Positions 44,656 through 52,018 of a stretch of DNA of 58,221 nucleotides are shown piece after piece; the stretch's first letter is position 1; every line of letters starts with the position of its first letter. The position numbers and the translations under genes are program-made. Under the pieces are notes generated by a model. That model saw only the letters and a program-made list of their open reading frames with translations, did no database searches and was not told the DNA's origin. Source of the DNA: Megasphaera geminata F0357 (lineage in GTDB: Bacteria > Bacillota > Negativicutes > Veillonellales > Megasphaeraceae); contig NZ_JH417610.1 in NCBI RefSeq assembly GCF_000239275.1, positions 1-58,221 on the forward strand. The letters are read 5' to 3'.

Positions 44656-46101
44656 ATGAGAGAGTTAACCGTATACAACACACTGACACGGAAGAAAGAA
44701 TTGTTTAAGCCCGTCACACCCGGTCAGGTCAAAATGTATGTTTGCGGCATTACGCCGTATAACCATTCCCACATGGGCAACGCGCGTCCCTTCGTTACGT
44801 GGGATGTCATTAAGCGCTATCTGAAGCACCTGGGCTATCAGGTCACGCATATTCAGAATTTTACCGATGTCGACGACAAGATCATTAATGCGGCAAACGG
44901 TGAAGACGCGGCGTGGGATACCGTTGCCAACCGCTATATTGCGTCGTACTTTGAAGTAATGGATAAACTTCGCGTTCAACGTGCCGACAGATACCCCCGC
45001 GTGTCTGAACATATGGACGATATTATCAGCATGATCGGCGAACTCGTAAAGAAGGGCCATGCCTATGAATTGGACGGGGACATTTACTACCGCGTCCGGA
45101 GCTTTGAGAATTACGGTGAACTGAGCCACCGTTCTCTTGACGATATGATGGCCGGCGCCCGCATCGAAGTGGACGATCGTAAGGAAAACCCCATGGACTT
45201 TGCTCTCTGGAAATCGGCGAAGCCGGGTGAACCCGCATGGGACAGCCCCTGGGGCAAGGGCCGTCCGGGCTGGCATATCGAATGTTCCGCTATGAGTTTG
45301 AAATACTTGGGGGAACCGTTTGATTTTCACGGCGGCGGCAGTGATCTCATTTTCCCGCACCATGAAAATGAAATCGCTCAGACCGAGGCTTGTTGTGGAC
45401 ACGGCCCGATGGTAAATTATTGGGTCCACAACGGATTTATTACAATTGATTCGGAAAAAATGAGCAAATCTTTGAATAATTTTTTCCTCGTCAAGGATGT
45501 CCTGGAGCACTACAGCGCCGATGCGCTGCGGTATTTCCTCATTTCCAACCATTACAGAAGCCCCCTGGATTTCAGCGATGAACGCCTGACGGAGATGACG
45601 CGCAGCCTCGAACGCCTCGGTACGGCTATCGATAATACCCTCTATCTCCTCGACTTGCCGTCCGGTTCCGGTTCGGCAGCGTCGGCACAGCTTTTAAACG
45701 ATGCGCGAAAAGCGATGGAAGACTTTGAGGAAGCCATGTGCGACGATTTCAATACGGCCCTTGCCAGCGCCGCAATGTTCGAATTGGCGAAGAAGCTCAA
45801 CATTTATAAAAATGAAGTCGTTACTGATGATGTTCCTGTCGATGCTTCCGTATTGGCGGAAGTTAAACATATCTTTAAAACGATGACGGATATTCTCGGC
45901 ATTCTGGAAGATCGTTGGAACGGCGTGCGCGGCGGTACCGGCGATAAAGACTATGCGGAACTGATGGACGTCATTCTGGAGCTGCGGCAGGAATGCCGTG
46001 CGCAGAAGCAGTATGCTTTGGCCGACGCCATTCGCGATAAACTTTCGGAGCTCGGTATCACCATTGAAGATTCGCCGCAGGGAGCGCGTTGGAAGAAATG
46101 A
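44656..46101 (+). CDS. cysS: Cysteinyl-tRNA synthetase
   Basis: 481 residues: KMYVCGITPYNHSHMGNARP carries the first zinc-ligand Cys and the HIGH-type motif, GWHIECSAMSLKYLG and HGGGSDLIFPHHENEIAQ supply the other zinc and substrate residues, and KMSKSLNNFF is the KMSKS motif. It charges tRNA-Cys. It lies behind a T-box and its 3' end overlaps mrnC by 13 bases, so cysS, mrnC, rlmB and yacP form one cysteine-responsive unit. Confidence 0.97.
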   Translation: MRELTVYNTLTRKKELFKPVTPGQVKMYVCGITPYNHSHMGNARPFVTWDVIKRYLKHLGYQVTHIQNFTDVDDKIINAANGEDAAWDTVANRYIASYFEVMDKLRVQRADRYPRVSEHMDDIISMIGELVKKGHAYELDGDIYYRVRSFENYGELSHRSLDDMMAGARIEVDDRKENPMDFALWKSAKPGEPAWDSPWGKGRPGWHIECSAMSLKYLGEPFDFHGGGSDLIFPHHENEIAQTEACCGHGPMVNYWVHNGFITIDSEKMSKSLNNFFLVKDVLEHYSADALRYFLISNHYRSPLDFSDERLTEMTRSLERLGTAIDNTLYLLDLPSGSGSAASAQLLNDARKAMEDFEEAMCDDFNTALASAAMFELAKKLNIYKNEVVTDDVPVDASVLAEVKHIFKTMTDILGILEDRWNGVRGGTGDKDYAELMDVILELRQECRAQKQYALADAIRDKLSELGITIEDSPQGARWKK

Positions 46102-46577
46102 GATTTAAACAGTTTCAACACGTAAAAGAAAGAGCATATACTGCGTTTGCGACAGGGACGTCCCTTGATGTTCCCGGCTATGATGCGGCCCATGCGGATT
46201 CCCTTAATCTGGCGCTTGTCGGTGATGCGCATTATGCCCTTACTATGCGCAAACGCCTTGTCGCGACGGGTATTCCGAGTGTGCGCGTTCTCCACACGCT
46301 GGCGGCGGAATTTGTGTCTGCCAAAGCGCAGTCTTTCGTTTACAGGGTAATAAAAGAGCGGTTTAATGAAGTTGAAGCGGAGGTATGTCAGCGTGCGCGC
46401 AATACCGGATCCGGCGTACCGAAGAGTGCGTCTGTCGCGGAATACCGTGACAGCACGGCTTTGGAAGCGCTTGTCGGGTATCTTGTGCTCGCCGGGCAGA
46501 AGGAGAGGTTGTGCGAGATTATGGATCTTATTTATGAAGGCACGAAAACGTATTGTGAGCTTCACCATAAGGAGTAA
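46089..46577 (+). CDS. mrnC: Mini-ribonuclease III
   Basis: TTG 46089 follows AGGGAG at a good distance; ATG 46098 is an alternative. 162 residues containing only an RNase III catalytic domain (DSLNLALVGDAHYALTMRKR near the N-terminus and ALVGYLVLAGQKERL near the end) and no double-stranded RNA-binding domain, as in MrnC. It finishes 23S rRNA maturation. Its place after cysS is conserved in Firmicutes. Confidence 0.92.
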   Translation: MEEMRFKQFQHVKERAYTAFATGTSLDVPGYDAAHADSLNLALVGDAHYALTMRKRLVATGIPSVRVLHTLAAEFVSAKAQSFVYRVIKERFNEVEAEVCQRARNTGSGVPKSASVAEYRDSTALEALVGYLVLAGQKERLCEIMDLIYEGTKTYCELHHKE

Positions 46578-46580
46578 ATC

Positions 46581-47323
46581 GTGGATTCAGCTATTATTAC
46601 GGGCCGTAACAGTGTTATCGAAGCCTTGAAAGCGGGGCGGTCGGTGACAAGAATTTATATTACAGCCGGCAAGGATTCACAGCCGCTCTTGCGTATCAGG
46701 AGCATGGCTCGTGAAAAAGGGGTTCCCGTGGAACCCGTCAGCGCCGATGTCATGCGCCGCCATGCCCGCGGTACGCACCATCAGGATGTCGTCGCCTTTG
46801 CCGCGGCTGTCGCCTTTGCCGACCTGGACGAGGTGTTGAGCGAGGTGCAGGCGAAGGGAGATGTCCCTTTCCTCATCCTGCTTGACGGCATTGAAGACGT
46901 GCATAATCTGGGCGCCGTTATTCGTACGGCGGAATGCGCCGGCGCCCATGCGGTCCTCGTGCCGAAACGCCGCAGCGCTCCTGTAAATGAAACCGTCGGT
47001 AAAACTTCGGCCGGCGCCGTCGAATACATGCCTGTCGTCCGCATCGGTAACACGGCAAGTTTCTTGAAAAAACTGAAAAAGCAGGGATTTTGGGTTATCG
47101 GCGCCGATATGGACGGCGAGACGGATTACTTTCACAGCTCCCTGACGGGCCCGCTCGTTCTCGTTATCGGCAGTGAGGGAAAGGGAATATCCCGTTTAGT
47201 CAGGGAGATTGCGACCGCCTTGTCCGGATTCCCATGTTCGGCCGTGTGAACTCCCTCAATGCTTCCGTAGCGGCGGCTCTGCTTTTGTATGAAGCCGTGC
47301 GGCAGCGTCGGGAACAAGCATGA
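46581..47323 (+). pseudogene. rlmB: 23S rRNA 2'-O-methyltransferase RlmB (TrmH family); frameshifted near its end
   Basis: GTG 46581. SPOUT-family motifs are present: IITGRNSVIEALKAG (substrate-binding start), LDGIEDVHNLGAVIRTAEC (motif 1) and [17 protein letters not shown] (motif 2). As given, the frame ends at 47249. Near 47205-47212 one base is missing; restoring it gives [20 protein letters not shown] (motif 3, with the SAM-binding knot) and then [17 protein letters not shown] to TGA 47321. The repaired protein is about 247 residues. Since motif 3 is needed for activity, the given sequence would be inactive; a sequence error is more likely. It overlaps yacP by four bases. Confidence 0.88.
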
Positions 47324-47847
47324 AAGACCTCTATTTTGTGGACGGCTATAATATTATCTTTGCCTGGGACCCGTTGAAGAAACTGGCTGACGAATCGCTG
47401 GAACATGCGCGGCAAAAACTGATTGATATCTTGACGGGGTACGGCAAAATCAAGGGTATCGAACTGGTGCTTGTCTTTGACGCCATGTACACGGATGAAG
47501 CTGCAAAAGAAGAGAAAATAGGCGGGGACTGTACTGTCGTCTATACAGATAAGGAAGAAACGGCCGACAGCCGCATTGAACGCCTTGTCTATGAGCAGCG
47601 TCACCGGCGGCGCAGTATTTATGTGGCTACGTCGGACGGCACGGAACAGCTGCAGGTTCTCGGCAGCGGTGCCAATCGTGTGTCGGCGCGGGAACTGGCG
47701 GATGACGTGGAACGTATGAAAAAGGAAGCAAGCCGCTATCGGCATGACAACAGTCAGCTTGAAACGGGCACGCGCAACGAGGTTGTCCATTACGTGCGGA
47801 ACAGTGAAGTATGGGAAAAGCTTGAAAAAATTCGCAGATCAAAATAG
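47320..47847 (+). CDS. yacP: YacP-type NYN-domain ribonuclease
   Basis: 175 residues of the NYN (PIN-like) family: [20 protein letters not shown] at the N-terminus supplies the first acidic site, [10 protein letters not shown] the second, and [19 protein letters not shown] the third. The Bacillus homologue (Rae1) is a ribosome-associated endoribonuclease. The ATG overlaps the true rlmB stop (ATGA), a sign that the rlmB frame was intact in the organism. It ends ten bases before the sigma factor gene. Confidence 0.88.
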   Translation: MKDLYFVDGYNIIFAWDPLKKLADESLEHARQKLIDILTGYGKIKGIELVLVFDAMYTDEAAKEEKIGGDCTVVYTDKEETADSRIERLVYEQRHRRRSIYVATSDGTEQLQVLGSGANRVSARELADDVERMKKEASRYRHDNSQLETGTRNEVVHYVRNSEVWEKLEKIRRSK

Positions 47848-47857
47848 GAGCGCAGAT

Positions 47858-48520
47858 ATGAGCAGTCATAAGGAGGACGATTTTACAACGCGTACTGATG
47901 AAAATATTACGGAACTCGCCAAAAAGGGAGACGCGGCGGCCTCGGACTACCTGATTCAGAAATATCGCAATCTCGTAAAGGCAAGAGCCCACTCTTACTT
48001 TCTCGTCGGCGCGGATAAGGAAGATATCGTTCAGGAGGGGATGATCGGTCTTTATAAGGCCATCCGCGATTACGAACCGTCGCGTAAGGTGACGTTCAAG
48101 GCCTTTGCGGAGCTTTGCATTACCAGACAGATCATTACGGCTATCAAGACGGCGACGCGGCAAAAGCACGTGCCTCTGAATTCATACGTTTCCTTTAATA
48201 AACCCGTCTATGCGGACGAATCGGAACGGACTCTCCAGGATGTACTGACGGGGCTGAGGGCAATGAATCCGGAAGAACTGATTATCAGCCGTGAATCCTA
48301 TGAAGATATTGAAATGAAAATGAATGAAGTGTTGAGCGAACTGGAATGGCAGGTGCTCATTGCCTATTTGGACGGCAAGTCGTATCGTGAAATGTCCGTT
48401 GAGCTCGGCCGCCGTGAAAAGTCCATTGATAATGCGTTGCAGCGGGTCAAGCGAAAGGTGGAAGAGTATCTGCTTTCCCGCGATAACCGGACAAAACGTA
48501 CAAAATCTATTGATAGATAG
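47858..48520 (+). CDS. sigH: RNA polymerase sigma factor, SigH type
   Basis: The start chosen is ATG 47858 (AGGAGCG upstream); the longer open frame lacks a site. 220 residues with region 2 (YRNLVKARAHSYFLVGADKE, DIVQEGMIGLYKAIRDYEPS, FKAFAELCITRQIITAIKTA) and region 4 (LSELEWQVLIAYLDGKSYRE, IDNALQRVKRKVEEYL). It matches sigma-H of Bacillus in order and length. Sigma-H serves early sporulation or competence in Bacillus; in Negativicutes, many of which do not sporulate, the role is unknown. Confidence 0.9.
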   Translation: MSSHKEDDFTTRTDENITELAKKGDAAASDYLIQKYRNLVKARAHSYFLVGADKEDIVQEGMIGLYKAIRDYEPSRKVTFKAFAELCITRQIITAIKTATRQKHVPLNSYVSFNKPVYADESERTLQDVLTGLRAMNPEELIISRESYEDIEMKMNEVLSELEWQVLIAYLDGKSYREMSVELGRREKSIDNALQRVKRKVEEYLLSRDNRTKRTKSIDR

Positions 48521-48538
48521 GATAAATCAGTGTACAAT
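48510..48538 (+). promoter_or_regulatory. secG promoter
   Basis: TTGATA (48510-48515), 17 bases, TACAAT (48533-48538), overlapping the end of sigH. Confidence 0.55.
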
Positions 48539-48573
48539 AATACTGTTATCCATGAGATATAAGGAGGCGTACC

Positions 48574-48811
48574 GTGATTACCGTATTGGAAATTCTCGTC
48601 ATAATAGTGTCGTTATTGCTTATCACCGTAGTGGTAGCACAGAAAAGCAAGACGCAAGGCATGGGGGCAGGGTTCGGCGGCGGTGCCGAAGACTTGTTCG
48701 GCAGCCGTGCCAGAGGCATGGATGCGTTATTATCAAAAATGACCGATCATCCTTTCCGTTATTTTCGCTGTCTTAACCTTACTTTTAGGCAGATTGTTGC
48801 ATACATTTTGA
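48574..48811 (+). pseudogene. secG: SecG, preprotein translocase subunit; frameshifted
   Basis: GTG 48574 with AAGGAGG upstream. The first membrane helix (LEILVIIVSLLLITVVVAQ), the SKTQGMGAGFGGGAEDLFG loop and GMDALLSKMT match SecG. After MT one extra base at about 48739-48742 breaks the frame; without it the second helix reads IILSVIFAVLTLLLGRLLHT and stops at 48811, giving 78 residues, the usual size. As given, the product would have a nonsense tail without the second membrane helix. SecG stimulates the SecYEG channel. A sequence error is likely. Confidence 0.9.
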
Positions 48812-48821
48812 CAGACATATG

Positions 48822-48847
48822 ACCTGCGGCGCGGCCGCAGGTTTTTT
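48822..48847 (+). terminator. Terminator after secG
   Basis: A perfect nine-pair stem (ACCTGCGGC with GCCGCAGGT) around GCG, followed by TTTTTT. Confidence 0.9.
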
Positions 48848-48879
48848 AATGTCCGAAAACAGCGTGTGAATTTGATATA

Positions 48880-48888
48880 TGGTATAAT
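48880..48888 (+). promoter_or_regulatory. Extended -10 promoter element for rnr
   Basis: TGGTATAAT, an extended -10 box, lies about 50 bases before the rnr GTG; no matching -35 box is evident. Confidence 0.4.
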
Positions 48889-48938
48889 AATTATATTATG
48901 TTTTATGGCATCCCGGTTTTGCGGAAGGAAGTATATTT

Positions 48939-50999
48939 GTGAAGTACACAGGCAAAGAACGGCATAAGAAGGAAACGGCCGTCGAGATAACAGGTATATA
49001 TAAGGGCTATACCCGGTCCTTCGGGTTTGTGGTCACCCCTGACGGAGAAGATGACGTCTATGTTGCCGAAGAAAACAGGATGACCGCCATGAATAACGAC
49101 AAAGTCGTTGTTCATGTCACGCCGGGCGCCGCACGCCGCCGTAAAGAAGGAACCGTTGTTTCCGTTCTCGAACGTGCCAATGAGACTCTTGTCGGCACAT
49201 ATGATCGGCAGGCGGACTTCGGCTTTGTCACGCCCGATGACGAACGGATTCATGAAGATGTTTACGTTCCCCTGGATAAGGCCTGTGATGCCCGCAGCGG
49301 TGCGCGCGTACTCGTGCGTATTACGAAATGGCCCGAAGGCGCGCATAAGGCTGAAGGTGAAATAGAACGGGTCATCGGCTACAACGGCGATAAGGACTTG
49401 GATATCAAGGTTATTATGGCACGTCATCGTTTACCCTTCGCCTTTCCTCAAGAGGTGCTCGAAGCGGCGGAGAAAATTGATAAGACCGTAAAAGCCGAAA
49501 AGGGCCTTAACGATTACCGGGACAGACAATTGATTACGATTGACGGCGAAGATGCCAAGGACTTGGACGATGCCGTCGACGCGGTCAGACTGGAAAACGG
49601 GAATTACCGTCTCGGCGTCTATATTGCCGATGTCAGCCGCTATGTGAAGGCTGCCTCCGTCATTGATGCGGAAGCGTATGAGCGCGGTACCAGCGTGTAT
49701 CTCATAGACCGCGTTATTCCCATGCTTCCGGAAGTGCTCAGCAACGGTATTTGCAGTCTCAATGCCGGTGAAGACCGCTATTCCATGACGTGCGTCATGG
49801 AGATCGACCGTAACGGCACGGTTGTCCGCGCCGATATCGGACCTGCCGTGATCCGGGTTAAACGGCGCTGTAACTACAAAGAAATAAAAAAAGCTCTCGT
49901 CGACGGTATTGTCCCCGCCGATTTAGCCCCCTTCATGCCCATGATCGGCATATTGCGGGAGATATCGCAAATCCTCAGGCAAATGCGTTTACGACGCGGC
50001 GCCGTCGATTTTGATTTTCCCGAGTACAAGATTATTCTTGATCCGGAAGGCAGACCACTGCGTCTCGAAGAACGGAGACGAACTGTAGCCGAACAGATAA
50101 TTGAAGAATCAATGCTTATTGCGAACGAAACTGTTTCGGCTTATTTGGAAAGCAGCGGTAATCCGTCTGTTTTTCGAATCCATGAGATTCCCGACAGTGA
50201 TCGCATTGAGCTGATGAAGACGGTTCTGTCTGTTTTTAACCTGCCCATACCGAGTGCGACCGATGCCAAACCGGCCGAATTTCAGCGCCTTTTGGCGCTC
50301 GCTAAAGGGACGGAGGCGGAGCAGGTTGTGCAGACCGTTGCCCTGAGGGCCATGCAGCAGGCGCGCTATGCGACCGTCAATGCCGGCCATTTCGGACTGG
50401 CTTCGACCAGTTATACCCATTTCACTTCGCCTATCCGTCGTTACCCCGACCTGATGGTCCATCGCCTCATTCGGGCCTATGCAAAGAGGCACAAGTATAC
50501 TGAAAAAGTGACCGCCGCGAAGCTGGCTTTCCTGACGAAAGCCGCGGAGCATGCAAGTGTGCGCGAACGCATTGCCGTTGAAGCGGAACGGGACACGGAC
50601 GATCTGAAAAAAGCGGAATATATGAAGCCTTTTGTTGGGGAAGCTTTTACGGCGCACGTTACGGGAATTACGCCGTTCGGTCTGTTTGTGTCCCTGGAAA
50701 ACGGCATTGAAGGGCTTGTGCATATTTCCCTCCTGCGCGATGATGATTACGATTTTGACGAGGGGACGTATACGCTTAACGGCCGTCGCGGCGGTAAAGT
50801 GTATCGGCTCGGCGATGAAATGACGGTCACGTTGGCGTCGGTTGATACGGAGCGTTGTATAATCGATTTTGTGCCGGGAAAGATAGACTCACTTGAAGAT
50901 CTGCAGAAAATTTTTGCCGAACGGGGCGCCCGCCGTCACAAACAGGCGGAGGATCATCGGAAAACGTTACCGGACCGTGACCGTACGACGGCGAAGTGA
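48939..50999 (+). CDS. rnr: Ribonuclease R; in-frame TGA before a basic tail
   Basis: GTG 48939 (GGAAGGA upstream), 686 residues: cold-shock-like RNA-binding domains (GFVVTPDGEDDVYV, FGFVTPDDERIHEDVYVPL), the RNB catalytic domain with ITIDGEDAKDLDDAVDAV (metal-binding aspartates) and HFTSPIRRYPDLMVHRLI, and a C-terminal S1 domain (GITPFGLFVSLENGIEGLVH). It degrades structured RNA 3' to 5' and acts with tmRNA-SmpB in clearing stalled messages; smpB is the next gene. The frame stops at TGA 50997-50999 but continues in frame to TAA 51117-51119 with a 39-residue, Lys/Arg/Gly-rich stretch of the kind that normally ends RNase R. Confidence 0.95.
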   Translation: MKYTGKERHKKETAVEITGIYKGYTRSFGFVVTPDGEDDVYVAEENRMTAMNNDKVVVHVTPGAARRRKEGTVVSVLERANETLVGTYDRQADFGFVTPDDERIHEDVYVPLDKACDARSGARVLVRITKWPEGAHKAEGEIERVIGYNGDKDLDIKVIMARHRLPFAFPQEVLEAAEKIDKTVKAEKGLNDYRDRQLITIDGEDAKDLDDAVDAVRLENGNYRLGVYIADVSRYVKAASVIDAEAYERGTSVYLIDRVIPMLPEVLSNGICSLNAGEDRYSMTCVMEIDRNGTVVRADIGPAVIRVKRRCNYKEIKKALVDGIVPADLAPFMPMIGILREISQILRQMRLRRGAVDFDFPEYKIILDPEGRPLRLEERRRTVAEQIIEESMLIANETVSAYLESSGNPSVFRIHEIPDSDRIELMKTVLSVFNLPIPSATDAKPAEFQRLLALAKGTEAEQVVQTVALRAMQQARYATVNAGHFGLASTSYTHFTSPIRRYPDLMVHRLIRAYAKRHKYTEKVTAAKLAFLTKAAEHASVRERIAVEAERDTDDLKKAEYMKPFVGEAFTAHVTGITPFGLFVSLENGIEGLVHISLLRDDDYDFDEGTYTLNGRRGGKVYRLGDEMTVTLASVDTERCIIDFVPGKIDSLEDLQKIFAERGARRHKQAEDHRKTLPDRDRTTAK

Positions 51000-51123
51000 A
51001 AGCGTAAAGGCCGTAAGGGCGGCAAGAAGAATGCCAAAGGCATGAAGCCTAAAGAGGTACGCAAGTCCGGAGGCGGCCGTAAAAAGGATAAGAAAGGCAA
51101 GAGGAAAAACGGGAGGTAACACC

Positions 51124-51592
51124 TTGGCTGAGAAAACAGGCGTGAAATACATTGCGGATAACCGTAAAGCCCGTCATGATTATTTTATCCATGACACCTA
51201 TGAAGCGGGTCTTGCCTTGACGGGTACGGAAGTGAAGTCCCTGCGCCGGGGAGCGGTTAATTTGAAAGACAGTTACTGCCGTATCGATAACGGTGAAGCC
51301 TATATTGTGGGGATGCATATCAGCCCGTATGAACAGGGAAACCGTTTCAATGCGGATCCCCTGCGGACGCGGAAATTACTTCTGCACAAGTATGAGATTC
51401 TCAAGCTTATCGGGGCGACGAAAGAAAAAGGCTATACCCTGATCCCGTTGAATCTTTACTTTAAGAAAGGCCGCGTTAAAGCGACGGTGGGCTTGGCTAC
51501 AGGGAAGAAGCTGTACGATAAGCGGCAGGCCTTTGGCAGAAAAGGAAGCTAAACGCGATATAGAACGTCGCATGAAGCATAACGAGTATTAA
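51124..51592 (+). pseudogene. smpB: SmpB, tmRNA-binding protein; frameshifted near its end
   Basis: TTG 51124 after GGGAGG. The beta-barrel core is clear: [47 protein letters not shown], and [19 protein letters not shown]. One extra T at about 51531-51535 breaks the frame after DKRQA; without it the sequence reads [19 protein letters not shown] to TAA 51590, which is the helical tail that reads the empty A site. The repaired protein is about 155 residues, as usual. As given, the tail is lost and rescue would fail. Partner RNA: ssrA at 2602-2952. Confidence 0.92.
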
Positions 51593-51610
51593 GAGTGCGG
51601 AGGAAGTACT

Positions 51611-51997
51611 ATGAAATGTCGTCAGTGTGATAACGAATCCGTCTATGATGACGGCCTCTGTGAGGTATGCCACAGGCGGGCAATAACGGAAGAGGCAACG
51701 GTCATGTCCGACTCGGAACGGGATAATTTCCGCGGTCAGACTATAGATGAGGACGGGAATATCTATAACGATCTCAGTGAAGAACGCGCATACGGCGGGC
51801 GTTCGAAAGAACGTATTCACATTTACGCGGCCCGGGGCCTGCCGCTGCGTGTAAAAGCGGCGTTGGCCCTTATCGTTTTTTTTATTATTGCCGTCATTGT
51901 CGGGATCTTCGGCCTGCTCATCGTGGCACTGCCTTATTTACTCGGTATTTTGGCCGTCTATTTCGTATATTCTGTTGTGCGGTCTTTTTTACGTTGA
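51611..51997 (+). CDS. Zinc-ribbon membrane protein, unknown
   Basis: GGAGGAAG precedes ATG 51611. 128 residues: an N-terminal single zinc knuckle (MKCRQCDNESVYDDGLCEVC), a charged acidic linker (residues 30-68), then two hydrophobic segments (about 83-105 and 106-122, AALALIVFFIIAVIVGIFGL and LPYLLGILAVYFVYSV). I do not recognise the family. The paired cysteines suggest metal binding on the cytoplasmic side. It fits snugly between smpB and polA, so it is probably in the same transcript. Confidence 0.7.
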   Translation: MKCRQCDNESVYDDGLCEVCHRRAITEEATVMSDSERDNFRGQTIDEDGNIYNDLSEERAYGGRSKERIHIYAARGLPLRVKAALALIVFFIIAVIVGIFGLLIVALPYLLGILAVYFVYSVVRSFLR

Positions 51998-52018
51998 GAC
52001 GGGTAATAGGTGACTGAG

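Noticed and set aside
50997-51060. Selenocysteine insertion at the rnr TGA
   Set aside because: No clear bacterial SECIS-like hairpin follows the TGA, and the residue would fall in a disordered basic tail with no catalytic need.
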